This document shows, one piece after another, positions 26,797 through 35,435 of a stretch of 64,000 nucleotides of DNA. The notes beneath the pieces are model-generated. The model saw only the letters and a list, made by a program, of their open reading frames with translations. It was not told where the DNA came from and searched no databases. This stretch comes from an uncultured Eubacteriales bacterium (lineage in GTDB: Bacteria > Bacillota > Clostridia > Oscillospirales > Acutalibacteraceae). The position numbers and the translations under genes were made by a program. The stretch lies in contig CAKSIG010000002.1 of the NCBI GenBank assembly GCA_934463035.1, positions 62,001 through 126,000 on the forward strand. The letters run 5' to 3'. Positions within the stretch are counted from its first letter, which is position 1. The number at the start of each line of letters is the position of its first letter.

Positions 26797-26848
26797 ATTC
26801 ACTCCTCCTTCGGGTATAACGTATGCAGAGCACACGAAAGGAGTGAAT
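26797..26848. promoter_or_regulatory. Inverted repeat enclosing the micropeptide ribosome binding site
   Basis: Perfect 10-base arms ATTCACTCCT (26797-26806) and AGGAGTGAAT (26839-26848), extended by TTCG/CGAA inside. The second arm is the AGGAG ribosome binding site of the downstream 14-codon frame, so in RNA it would be masked. A TTATAAT at 26792-26798 just before may be the -10 for one or both divergent transcripts. Confidence 0.6.
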
Positions 26849-26855
26849 AAACACT

Positions 26856-26900
26856 ATGTGGAGTATTTTTTACAACTGGTTTAAAAGTCTTTTTAGATAA
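26856..26900 (+). CDS. 14-residue amphipathic micropeptide (candidate PSM-like or signal peptide)
   Basis: ATG to TAA encodes MWSIFYNWFKSLFR. Hydrophobic residues fall at positions 1, 2, 4, 5, 8, 9, 12 and 13 and polar ones at 3, 7, 10, 11 and 14, an almost ideal amphipathic helix with net positive charge. An AAAGGAG site lies 12 bases upstream (somewhat far) and a strong terminator follows after 10 bases, so a tiny transcript is plausible. It is divergent from an AgrA/AgrC-like pair. By analogy with agr-controlled phenol-soluble modulins it could be a membrane-active peptide or the kinase's ligand; chance occurrence of such a short frame is possible. Confidence 0.45.
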   Translation: MWSIFYNWFKSLFR

Positions 26901-26910
26901 GAGACAAAAT

Positions 26911-26946
26911 AATAAAGCGATTCACATATAAGAGTGAATCGCTTTA
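26911..26946. terminator. Terminator between micropeptide and XRE gene
   Basis: Arms AATAAAGCGATTCAC / GTGAATCGCTTTATT with T-rich flanks; serves the plus-strand micropeptide and the convergent XRE gene. Confidence 0.85.
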
Positions 26947-26950
26947 TTAT

Positions 26951-27301
26951 TTAATTTGAATCACCCGTTTTTTTATCGTTAAACTGATTATTTGCACAGA
27001 CAAGCATATTTATAAGAAAATCTGTCTTCTGCTTGTCCCACGACTTTGTGATTTCAAAGATTTCGTTGTTTATGGCGACGCCGTTATAAACGATACTGTC
27101 CGATACCAAGAAAGCAACGTCAACCCCCAAGACCTCGGCAATTTCATACAGCCTTGTAAGAGATATTTTTGTAGTTCCTCTTTCAACCTGACAGACATAA
27201 CTTTCCGTTATGTCTAACTTCTCGGACAAAACCGCCTGCGTCATCTTTATTTTCTTTCGATAATGGGCAATTCTTCTGCCGATTCCTTTATAATCTACCA
27301 T
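26951..27301 (-). CDS. XRE-family HTH regulator
   Basis: A 116-residue protein. Residues 8-62 form a lambda-repressor-like HTH (M-T-Q-A-V-L-S-E-K-L-D-I-T-E-S-Y-V-C-Q-V-E-R-G), with a short C-terminal tail of unknown role. Upstream at 27350-27380 there are ACTTATA and TATAAGT arms that may be its operator. It is convergent to the micropeptide unit. The target is not evident; autoregulation and control of the neighbouring zinc-ribbon gene are possible. Confidence 0.85.
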   Translation of the reverse strand: MVDYKGIGRRIAHYRKKIKMTQAVLSEKLDITESYVCQVERGTTKISLTRLYEIAEVLGVDVAFLVSDSIVYNGVAINNEIFEITKSWDKQKTDFLINMLVCANNQFNDKKTGDSN

Positions 27302-27531
27302 TTTTTATCACCGAGAATAAGTATAACAGCAAGGACAAAATTTTAAAATCGACTTATAGATTAGATATTAACTTATAAGTGCGGTTTTTTAAATTCTTTA
27401 TACAGTAAACTCCGAATTATACACACTAAACTCCAAGCCGTGGTTAAACAGATATATTTTTATGATAAAATTTTACGGGTTTATAACATTTCATCAAATT
27501 CAATTTATACGCATTTCAGAAAGGAATTATA

Positions 27532-27888
27532 ATGAGCACACAAACAACGATCAACCGCACAAAAACAACCTCGGATCACAAAGGCAAAAAATGTCCGTCA
27601 AAATCATCAAACAACAAGAAATCCGACGATCCGAAAAAATACTTTTCCGAACGTGCCATTCCGCGCGAATTGTCATTCAGGATTGCAAAAAGGGTAACCG
27701 AAGCGTTCAACTACAAATGCGGAGACAGGTATTATTCCTTTCCTATTTGCCCTGCGTGTAAAATAACAATAGAGAGAGAATTTCAGAGCTTTTGCGACCG
27801 ATGCGGTCAAAAGCTGGATTGGCACGGTTTCAGTTACTCAACTTGTATAAACAGGTATCCGCCGTATTCACCCGAAGAAAACAAATAA
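27532..27888 (+). CDS. Small zinc-ribbon protein, unknown function
   Basis: A 118-residue protein with a very basic, Lys/Ser/Thr-rich N-terminal 40 residues and a C-terminal zinc ribbon: C-P-A-C near 75 and C-D-R-C-G near 90, followed by a W-H-G-F patch. AAAGGAATT precedes the ATG and a terminator follows, so it is a genuine single gene. No named family recognised. Zinc ribbons of this kind bind nucleic acid or proteins. A phage- or plasmid-like origin is conceivable but no other mobile features are near. Confidence 0.7.
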   Translation: MSTQTTINRTKTTSDHKGKKCPSKSSNNKKSDDPKKYFSERAIPRELSFRIAKRVTEAFNYKCGDRYYSFPICPACKITIEREFQSFCDRCGQKLDWHGFSYSTCINRYPPYSPEENK

Positions 27889-27897
27889 GAAACATCA

Positions 27898-27929
27898 AAA
27901 CAGGTCTTTAAAAAAGACCTGTTTTTTTA
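27898..27929. terminator. Terminator after the zinc-ribbon gene
   Basis: Arms AAACAGGTCTTT / AAAGACCTGTTT followed by a T run; also serves the convergent gene at 27948. Confidence 0.9.
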
Positions 27930-27947
27930 TATTGTGTAAACTTAAAG

Positions 27948-29591
27948 TCACGCATATTCTATCAATAATATGTCGCCTGCTGAAAGTCTGCTGCCTAACA
28001 CGTTATTTTCAACCGTATAATCGCAGTTTGTGATAGAGGTTACCTCTTTAATTATGCTTCCGCTCGGCAGCAGCTTTATATTCTTTTCTGCCGTTTTATC
28101 GGCGGTCTCGCCGCATTTTACCGACTTAGAAATACCCGAATGATTAAACAGGCTTATATACTTCCTGCCCTGATCGGAAAACATCAGGTAGTCAATGCAT
28201 CCGTCCGATTCTATTTTAAACGGAAGCAATTTTTCCAGCAGTTTTTTAAGCTGATTTTCGGTTTCGGGAATATCGTTGCCGTCTACTACGTTTGTTCCTT
28301 TAATTCTTCCGCTGAAATCAACAACCAGATCATACCTGCCGCTGATATTTTCGGTACTGTCGTCATATAAAATATCAAAAATACCGCCGTAGGGACTGTT
28401 GGTTAAAACGTCGTCCTCTTTACCTATCTGAACGCCGTCATAAAAAAGGTGTTTTATTTTTCTTTTAATAACAAAGGCGTCGCTTAACGGGTCATTGTTC
28501 GGGAAAGTTACATCGCCCTCGTCGTAAACGCCGAATATCTTTCCTTCGTGCGGAATAACTATCGCCACAGGGACGAACGGTACTATATCTTTAAAATTGC
28601 GCGCAAAATTGTTGAACTCTTTTTTAATTTTTCCGTATGGGCTGAGTTCAAAATCCCTCCAATTGTAAAAGGTATTTGCCTGTCCCCATTCCTCCGACAT
28701 ATAGTTTGCGCCGCTGAAAAGTGAATAATAAAATATTCTTCTTGCAAGGTTCATTGAGCTGCCGCCGTCGGTATAAAAATTGAAACCGAAATTTTCATTT
28801 GTGATATACCATTCGTTTTGACCGTTTTCCATATAATTATAGGTTGAAAACGGATCTCCGCCCCAAGGCTCGTAATATACGCCCCATTCTCTGCCCAACG
28901 CCTTTGACACACCGCGACGAACGGCTATTTGCATTTTTGTAAACGGCGTCCCTCTGCCGATTTCCGCAAATCCGTGCTTAACGCCCGTTTCTTTGTCAAA
29001 TCCGCAGGTCATAAATCCCGAATCGCACAGCAAAACCCTGTTTTGGGTTTTACGCTGGCGGTCATTGATTACAAATCCTATATCCTCTATATACTCATTC
29101 CAATTTTCAGGCATATTAAGCCTGCTGTATTCATAAGCCGAGCCTGATGAAAAATGCAAAAAATCCTTATTGGCGGAAACTTCCCTGACAGCGTTTATAA
29201 TATTCTGCTCGTTCCATTCCTTAAACTGCATTTTTTCCATTTGCGTTTTTATTCTGCGCCAATCCATCAACCTTGTGAGCGCTAATTCGTGTACCTGAAA
29301 GCCCAAAAATCCGCCCGATGTCAGATTTTCGTATTCTTCTACAAGGCTGTAATCATAGTCATATTCGGAATAATATGTGCCGCCGTGAAGACGGTCTATG
29401 TAAAAGCAGGTTTTGTATTGCTTTAACAGGTCGTAAAGCTCCCCGCCCTTTTTGGCTATTTCATTAAAGCATTTTTCCTTTGGGGTAAGACAATGCTGTG
29501 TAATCTTAAAACCGTCGTTCGGATTTACTATTCCCGCCTTAATCAAAGCGTCGGTATAAACAGCGTTATAATTATGCAGTATTCTGAACAT
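27948..29591 (-). CDS. Uncharacterised glycoside-hydrolase-like protein
   Basis: A 547-residue protein without a signal peptide that I cannot place in a numbered family. Aromatic and acidic motifs spaced like barrel strands (WRRIKTQMEK, GREWGVYYEPWGGDPFS, SGANYMSEEWGQANTFYNW) suggest a TIM-barrel catalytic domain over residues 1-350, with a receptor-like alpha/beta and then beta-sandwich portion after it. E-E-W and Y-Y-E-P-W contain candidate catalytic glutamates. It follows the GH95 gene on the same strand, with a gap of 143 bases, and is probably part of the same fucoside-use locus. Confidence in GH function is moderate. Confidence 0.55.
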   Translation of the reverse strand: MFRILHNYNAVYTDALIKAGIVNPNDGFKITQHCLTPKEKCFNEIAKKGGELYDLLKQYKTCFYIDRLHGGTYYSEYDYDYSLVEEYENLTSGGFLGFQVHELALTRLMDWRRIKTQMEKMQFKEWNEQNIINAVREVSANKDFLHFSSGSAYEYSRLNMPENWNEYIEDIGFVINDRQRKTQNRVLLCDSGFMTCGFDKETGVKHGFAEIGRGTPFTKMQIAVRRGVSKALGREWGVYYEPWGGDPFSTYNYMENGQNEWYITNENFGFNFYTDGGSSMNLARRIFYYSLFSGANYMSEEWGQANTFYNWRDFELSPYGKIKKEFNNFARNFKDIVPFVPVAIVIPHEGKIFGVYDEGDVTFPNNDPLSDAFVIKRKIKHLFYDGVQIGKEDDVLTNSPYGGIFDILYDDSTENISGRYDLVVDFSGRIKGTNVVDGNDIPETENQLKKLLEKLLPFKIESDGCIDYLMFSDQGRKYISLFNHSGISKSVKCGETADKTAEKNIKLLPSGSIIKEVTSITNCDYTVENNVLGSRLSAGDILLIEYA

Positions 29592-29734
29592 AAAACCACC
29601 CGTTCTTCAAATTTTAATATACCCAAATTCTAATTCACGGACAAATGCAATTCTACCCTTATTATGACGCAAATTTACTGTATTTTGACTTTATAAAAAA
29701 CAGCACAGGCGGAAAAACTCTGCCTGCGCTGTAA

Positions 29735-31981
29735 TCAGTCTATAATTTTTTCGTCTTTTACCTTCCCGTCTTCCCAAGAAAAGCTCAAAATCTTTTTGCC
29801 GGGGATGCGAAGACCTTTTAATTCGCCTCTTTCCCAGCTTTTCGGGAGCGCGGGCAAAAGGGTGATCTCCCCGCTTTCCTTTACATCTGCCAGCATTTGC
29901 AGTATTCCCGAGGCGGCGCCGAAATTGCCGTCTATCTGGAACGGAGGGTGCGCGCACAGCAAATTGGGGTAACTGCCTCCCGGAAATTCGGGAGAAACAC
30001 AGAATACGTCAACGGGGTTCAACTGATTGTTCAGCAGTTTTAAAGCCCGCTCGCCGTCACGGAGCTTTGCCCACAGATTTATCTTCCACGCAAGGCTCCA
30101 ACCCGTGCCGAGGTCCCCGCGTTCTTCAAGGACCTTTGCGGCGGCAGTCTTTTCCTTATCGTTGAATATATCGGCAGGAAACAGACCGTAAAGGTGCGAA
30201 ATATGCCTGTGATGCTCCTCCGCGTCGCGGTGCGCCGTATGCCATTCGCATATACGTCCGTCCTCCTGAATTTCCCAACGTTTCAGCCTTTCGCGAAGCT
30301 CGCCGTAATCACCGTTTATACCAAGCGCCGTCTGTGCCTTGTCAACCGAATCAAACAGACTGTAAATTATCTCCTGCGACATTGCGGTTGACAGGTCAAG
30401 TGTACATTTTTCGCCGTGTTCGTCAATATACGAATTTTCAGGCGACGTTGACGGCGCGAATATCAGTTTCCCGTCCCTTTCAACGAGCATCTCCTTATAA
30501 AAATGCGCCGCCGATTCGATAACGGGATATATCTTTTTCAAATATTCTGTATCGAGAGTATAGGTATAGTAATTCCAGAGCATTACCGACAGCCACCCCG
30601 ACGACATCGGCCAATAGCCCCATCTGTTGCTCCCCGTCACCCTGTTTGTAACGGGATATGTTTCACGCCACAGATCCGTGTTATGGTGGCAGGTCCAGCC
30701 GTGTTTTCCGTAGAATTTTTCGGCGGTCTTTTTCCCCGAAACGGCTAACTCCTCCGTCATTTTTACAAGCGGTTCGTAACACTCAAACAATCCGCACGGA
30801 AGCGCGTGCCAATAATTCATTTCGGTATTTATATTAAGTGTAAAGTTGCACTGCCACGGCGGGGTCAGCTGCTCGTTCCATATTCCCTGTAAATTCGCGG
30901 GCTGTGAATCCTTATAAGACGAGGAAATAAGCAGATACTTTGAATAATTAAACAACAGCGCATAAAGCGAATTATCCTTTTTGCCGTTAGCAAGGTCTTT
31001 TAAGCGCATATCGGTGGGCTTGCCCGAATAATTGTCCCCGTAAAACGTAAGCGAAGTCCTGCCGTATATTTCGCCGTAAACAGACGTACATTCTTTCTTT
31101 ATCTCATAATAATCCCTGCCGCACACCGCGTCTAAATCTTTTAAAGCGTCTTTAAGGCAATCTTTTTTTGAATTTTCAGGATGCTTGTCAAATCTCTCAA
31201 AATTGGTTCTTACCGCGATATACACAACCGCCGAGTCGGCGTCCTTTACCGATATACTGTCGTCTGAAATGCTGACGGTTCCCCCCACACTCTCCGCCGT
31301 GATGACTGCGGCGTATCTTACGCCCTGTTCGGACGGAATATCCGAATAGACCTCATTATCCTTTTTATAGTAGGCGCCGTAGCCTATCTTTGCATTTGGC
31401 ATATTGCCCTCAAAGCATAGAGCCGAACCGTGCTTGTGCGTAGAGGTTTTTTCAAGCTCGGTTTCAAGCGACAGCTCAAAGCTGAGTCCGCCGCTTTTCT
31501 CAGATTCATATTTTAAGGCAATGACCTGATAAGGAATACCCGCAAAGCATTCGCGGCGGAATTTGTTTTCACCGCACTTATAATCGGTATAATGAACCGC
31601 CTCGTCAAGCATAAGCCGCCGCGAGTATTCGTTGACAGAGGACGCGCACCCGTGCTTTACGATAACGTTGCATAACGGCATAAATATTTGAACCAACGTG
31701 TTTCCGAAGCTCTTATCAAGCAAATGCGAAGCCTCTTGAAGTTCGCCCGCAAGCGCCAGCCTTTGCACCTCGGAAAAGACCGACGAACAATCCTTTTCCG
31801 TGATATTTTTAGGATAACCCGTCCACAAGGTATCCTCGTTTATTGAAAATTTTTCGGTTTCCACACCTGCGTATACACAGGCACCCAATCTTCCGTTGCC
31901 TATCGGCAGAGATTCGTTAAAACAATCCGCCGCCCTGCCGTACATAAGCATATTTTCCGACTCTCTGACAATGCGTTCCAT
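29735..31981 (-). CDS. GH95 alpha-L-fucosidase/galactosidase
   Basis: A 748-residue cytoplasmic enzyme, the usual size for a GH95 without a signal peptide. L-P-I-G-N-G-R-L-G-A-C-V-Y-A-G and N-E-D-T-L-W-T-G in the N-terminal beta domain, N-L-Q-G-I-W-N and N-I-N-T-E-M-N-Y-W in the (alpha/alpha)6 domain are the family signatures; the latter contains the two asparagines that activate water in the inverting mechanism. It would release terminal fucose (or L-galactose) from host or plant glycans. AGGTG precedes the ATG. It lies directly behind an AraC gene but has its own consensus promoter. Confidence 0.9.
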   Translation of the reverse strand: MERIVRESENMLMYGRAADCFNESLPIGNGRLGACVYAGVETEKFSINEDTLWTGYPKNITEKDCSSVFSEVQRLALAGELQEASHLLDKSFGNTLVQIFMPLCNVIVKHGCASSVNEYSRRLMLDEAVHYTDYKCGENKFRRECFAGIPYQVIALKYESEKSGGLSFELSLETELEKTSTHKHGSALCFEGNMPNAKIGYGAYYKKDNEVYSDIPSEQGVRYAAVITAESVGGTVSISDDSISVKDADSAVVYIAVRTNFERFDKHPENSKKDCLKDALKDLDAVCGRDYYEIKKECTSVYGEIYGRTSLTFYGDNYSGKPTDMRLKDLANGKKDNSLYALLFNYSKYLLISSSYKDSQPANLQGIWNEQLTPPWQCNFTLNINTEMNYWHALPCGLFECYEPLVKMTEELAVSGKKTAEKFYGKHGWTCHHNTDLWRETYPVTNRVTGSNRWGYWPMSSGWLSVMLWNYYTYTLDTEYLKKIYPVIESAAHFYKEMLVERDGKLIFAPSTSPENSYIDEHGEKCTLDLSTAMSQEIIYSLFDSVDKAQTALGINGDYGELRERLKRWEIQEDGRICEWHTAHRDAEEHHRHISHLYGLFPADIFNDKEKTAAAKVLEERGDLGTGWSLAWKINLWAKLRDGERALKLLNNQLNPVDVFCVSPEFPGGSYPNLLCAHPPFQIDGNFGAASGILQMLADVKESGEITLLPALPKSWERGELKGLRIPGKKILSFSWEDGKVKDEKIID

Positions 31982-32008
31982 ACATACACCTCAAACTGAA
32001 TTTCTTTG

Positions 32009-32037
32009 ATTGTATCACCGAAAAAACGCGTTGTCAA
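32009..32037 (-). promoter_or_regulatory. Promoter of the GH95 gene
   Basis: TTGACA (32037-32032), a 17-base spacer and TACAAT (32014-32009) on the minus strand, 28 bases before the start. Confidence 0.78.
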
Positions 32038-32126
32038 TTTATGTTTTTAATATTATTTTTATTTATTATTGTAATCTGATAAAATTATGGTATTCTGCTC
32101 TTTTTAGGAATTTTTTGGAAATTTTC

Positions 32127-32909
32127 TTATGTATTTCTATATACCCGTGGAGATACCCCCATCTCTTTCAGGAACACGCGGTTAAATGTCCGTATAGTAT
32201 CAAAACCGCAGGCGTACGCTATTTCGGTGACCGACATTTCGCTGCCTTTAAGCAGGTCGCACGCCTTGTTCACACGAAGCGCGTTTATATATTTTCTTAG
32301 CCCTATTTTCAGCTTGTCCGAAAAAATGTGCGCGGCATAACCGTTGCTTATATGAAAATGCTTTGCCAGCGACTCTATCGTAACGGCGTTACAGTAGTTT
32401 TCCTGAACATAGTTGTATACATCGCCTACAAGGGTGCCGTCGCTCTTTTTAAGCGGCATAAGCCGCATTTTTTCTATCAGCATATCAAAAAACGCCCGTA
32501 TACAGTTAAGCATAATTCCACGGTCGGTCTTTTGCCTTATGCCGTCGCCGATAATTTCAATCATTCTTTCAAGCATACCGCCGCTGTATTCATCGTACCG
32601 CAGCACGGGACATTCGGGCTGAAAGCGCTTAAACAAAGAGGTGCAGTCGGGCAGCTCATCGGGAGAAATTATGCAGATAATGTATTTTACGTCCTTTGAC
32701 TCAAAATACATGTGTATCTTGTTCGGGAAGACAAGAAAAATATCCCCTGCTTGTATATCGTAAACGTTGCCGTCAACGCTTGCCTTACTGCTTCCCGAAA
32801 GCATATATACCATTTCAACCTCCTTGTGGAGATGCGCGGCAAAATCAAGTATTTCCGAAAAATAAACCGACATATCGTAGGGGCGCGGTTCATAATACGG
32901 TCTTTTCAT
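32127..32909 (-). CDS. AraC-family regulator (cupin plus double HTH)
   Basis: A 260-residue regulator starting at the ATG behind AGGTGG; an in-frame ATG eight codons upstream has no such site. Residues 15-90 form the cupin-like sugar-sensing part (H-L-H-K-E-V-E-M-V-Y and A-G-D-I-F-L-V-F-P-N), and residues 160-258 contain the two AraC HTH units (F-H-I-S-N-G-Y-A-A-H-I-F-S and C-G-F-D-T-I-R-T-F-N-R-V-F). It lies between the GH95 gene downstream and the divergent GH3 gene, and probably activates one or both in response to a released sugar. Confidence 0.88.
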   Translation of the reverse strand: MKRPYYEPRPYDMSVYFSEILDFAAHLHKEVEMVYMLSGSSKASVDGNVYDIQAGDIFLVFPNKIHMYFESKDVKYIICIISPDELPDCTSLFKRFQPECPVLRYDEYSGGMLERMIEIIGDGIRQKTDRGIMLNCIRAFFDMLIEKMRLMPLKKSDGTLVGDVYNYVQENYCNAVTIESLAKHFHISNGYAAHIFSDKLKIGLRKYINALRVNKACDLLKGSEMSVTEIAYACGFDTIRTFNRVFLKEMGVSPRVYRNT

Positions 32910-33022
32910 CAGTACCACCTGCCAAATGAGCATAAATTGTCTTGTTTTAAGCGATTTATGACTTGTATTATAACATATTTTATCTTATTATGCAATTATA
33001 AAGCTGAAAAGGAGCGATACAA

Positions 33023-35374
33023 ATGACAAAATGGATGAGAATAAACACACACCCGTGCTTACCGATGGGCAAAGACGGCAAAAAGATAACCGAAAGCCGC
33101 GAGCATACAGATTTTTCACGCAGAGCGGCAAGCGAGGGTATGGTTTTGCTTGAAAACCACAGAAAGGCTCTGCCCCTTAAATCGGTTGCGCGCGTTGCGC
33201 TGTTCGGAACAGGTCAGTTTGACTATGTAACGGGCGGCGGCGGAAGCGGCGCGGTTTATACATCATACTATTATAATATATACGACGGATTTAAAATAAA
33301 AGAAAAGCAGGGCAAGGTTGAGATATTCGACGAGCTTTCAAACTTCTATGAAAAGGAAGTGGCGCGTCAGTATAAGGAAATAGAAATTTCCAAGAACTAT
33401 TATGAGGACGGCAAAACTCCGTCGCACATACGCGCGCTGTCAGGATATTATCTCGGTCAGACGGCAGAACCCGAAATACCGTCCGCTTTATTTAAAAAAG
33501 CCGCCGCTTACACGGATACCGCAATCATAACAATAAAGCGTTTTTCGGGAGAGGGCTGCGACAGGACAAGCGAAAAGGGCGATTTTTACCTCACCGACGC
33601 AGAGCAGAAAATGATTGACGACGTTACCTCGGCGTTTAAAAAGACCGTTTTGGTTCTCAACATAGGCGGAATGATAGATTCCTCATTCTTTAAATCAAAT
33701 GACAAGATCGATGCCGTTCTGCTTGCTTGGCAGTCGGGTCAGGAAGGCGGTCTTGCGGTGGCGGACGTCATCTGCGGCGACGTCAACCCGTCAGGCAAGC
33801 TGACCGATACTTTTGTCGGCTCCTTTGACGACTATCCCTCCTCCGCCAACTTCCACGAGAGCGACGATTACGTATGCTACACCGACGATATATATGTAGG
33901 TTACAGATATTTTGAAACAGTACCTAACAAAAAGGAAAAGGTTTTGTACCCGTTCGGCTTCGGCCTTTCTTATACGGAATTTGATATAGCGGATATTTAC
34001 GCCGAAGAAGACGGCGAAAGCATTAACGTATACGCAACCGTTACCAATGTCGGAAACGTTGCGGGCAAAGAGGTAGTTCAGGTCTATACCGAATCTCCGC
34101 AGGGATTGCTCGGCAAGCCCGCAAGAGAACTGCGTGCCTTTAAAAAGACCGAACTCTTAAACCCGGGCGAATCGCGCAAATTAAAACTCACCTTTAAGAT
34201 AAACGATATGGCGAGCTTTGACGACCTCGGCAAGATTGAAAGGTCTGCGTTCGTTCTTGAAAAGGGCGACTACAAGATACACGTCGGAAACAGCGTAAGA
34301 GATACGGTTGAATGCGATTATAAATATCACCTTGACAGCGACAGGGTTACCGTTAAATGCAATCAGAACGTTGCTCCTTGCCTTCTCAAAGAACGTATGA
34401 CGGCTGACGGCTCAATGGAACAGCTCCCGTCGGGTGAGGTGTTTGTAAACACCGTTCACGCCGAGCTTCCCGACGCAAAGGCTCCCGAGGAAAAGACGCA
34501 GTTTATAAAGGTTTATGAAAACGAAATAACCCTTGACGAGTTTATGGCTCAGCTTTCCGACGACGATTTGATAAGCCTTATAGGCGGAAAACCCAGCCGC
34601 AGCGTCACCAACACGGGTTGTATGGCAGGGCTTGAAAAATACGGTATTCCGTTTGTTCCCGTTGCCGACGGACCGAGCGGTGTGAGAATTGAGCTTGAAG
34701 GCGTATATGCAACCGCTTGGCCGATACCCACCGCCGTTGCCTGCACCTGGAACGAAGAAATTGCCGAAGAGATAGGCAAAATGGGCGGCGCGGAATTAAA
34801 GGAAAACAATATGGGCGTATGGCTCACACCCGGTCTTAACATTCACAGAAACGCTCTTTGCGGAAGAAACTTTGAATATTATTCGGAGGATCCGTTAATT
34901 TCTGGCAAAATGGCGGCTGCAACAATAAGAGGTATTCAGTCAAACGGCGTCGGCTCCTCTGCAAAGCATTTCGCCTGCAACAACAAGGAAACTAACAGAT
35001 GGGCAAGCGATTCCCGCGTTTCCGAAAGAGCTTTAAGAGAAATATATCTCAAAGGCTTTGAAATTGTTGTAAAGGAATCAGACCCCTACACGATAATGAC
35101 CGCTTACAACAAGATAAACGGACAGTACTGCTCCGAAAATCATCAGTTAGTGACGGGTATTCTCCGCAACGAATGGGGTTACGAAGGTATGGTCACTACC
35201 GATTGGAACAACGGTGCAAAGCACGTAAACGAGGTTATGGCAGGTAACGACATTAAAATGCACATCGGTTACCCCGACCAATTAAGAGAAGCGCTCAAAA
35301 ACGGTAAGATAACACGCGGCGACTTATATGCCCGCGCGCGCAGAGTGCTTGAAATGGTACTTAAAATCTCATAA
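33023..35374 (+). CDS. GH3 beta-glucosidase-type enzyme with swapped domain order
   Basis: A 783-residue cytoplasmic enzyme. The GH3 C-terminal alpha/beta domain comes first (about residues 30-310, with L-L-E-N-H-R-K-A-L-P-L and G-G-S-G), then a fibronectin-like domain (about 320-440), and the catalytic TIM barrel last (about 500-780). V-A-D-G-P-S-G-V-R, K-H-F-A-C-N-N-K-E-T-N-R and the nucleophile aspartate near residue 726 in T-T-D-W-N-N lie in this last part. Such inverted GH3 enzymes are known from rumen Ruminococcus and Butyrivibrio beta-glucosidases. AAGGAG precedes the ATG. It is divergent from AraC and ends at a strong terminator. Confidence 0.9.
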   Translation: MTKWMRINTHPCLPMGKDGKKITESREHTDFSRRAASEGMVLLENHRKALPLKSVARVALFGTGQFDYVTGGGGSGAVYTSYYYNIYDGFKIKEKQGKVEIFDELSNFYEKEVARQYKEIEISKNYYEDGKTPSHIRALSGYYLGQTAEPEIPSALFKKAAAYTDTAIITIKRFSGEGCDRTSEKGDFYLTDAEQKMIDDVTSAFKKTVLVLNIGGMIDSSFFKSNDKIDAVLLAWQSGQEGGLAVADVICGDVNPSGKLTDTFVGSFDDYPSSANFHESDDYVCYTDDIYVGYRYFETVPNKKEKVLYPFGFGLSYTEFDIADIYAEEDGESINVYATVTNVGNVAGKEVVQVYTESPQGLLGKPARELRAFKKTELLNPGESRKLKLTFKINDMASFDDLGKIERSAFVLEKGDYKIHVGNSVRDTVECDYKYHLDSDRVTVKCNQNVAPCLLKERMTADGSMEQLPSGEVFVNTVHAELPDAKAPEEKTQFIKVYENEITLDEFMAQLSDDDLISLIGGKPSRSVTNTGCMAGLEKYGIPFVPVADGPSGVRIELEGVYATAWPIPTAVACTWNEEIAEEIGKMGGAELKENNMGVWLTPGLNIHRNALCGRNFEYYSEDPLISGKMAAATIRGIQSNGVGSSAKHFACNNKETNRWASDSRVSERALREIYLKGFEIVVKESDPYTIMTAYNKINGQYCSENHQLVTGILRNEWGYEGMVTTDWNNGAKHVNEVMAGNDIKMHIGYPDQLREALKNGKITRGDLYARARRVLEMVLKIS

Positions 35375-35383
35375 TAACAGCAA

Positions 35384-35415
35384 AAAATCAGTCGGTCTTT
35401 TGACCGACTGATTTT
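35384..35415. terminator. Terminator after the GH3 gene
   Basis: Arms AAAATCAGTCGGTC / GACCGACTGATTTT with loop TTTT; shared with the convergent esterase gene. Confidence 0.9.
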
Positions 35416-35435
35416 CTATTCTTTTCATTATATTA

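Noticed and set aside
26824..26847. A seven-codon frame ATG...TGA just before the micropeptide
   Set aside because: No ribosome binding site and too short to distinguish from chance; it could be a leader but nothing supports it.
27462..27761. A 99-codon plus-strand frame overlapping the zinc-ribbon gene
   Set aside because: The in-frame gene at 27532 has the ribosome binding site and the zinc ribbon; this frame has neither.
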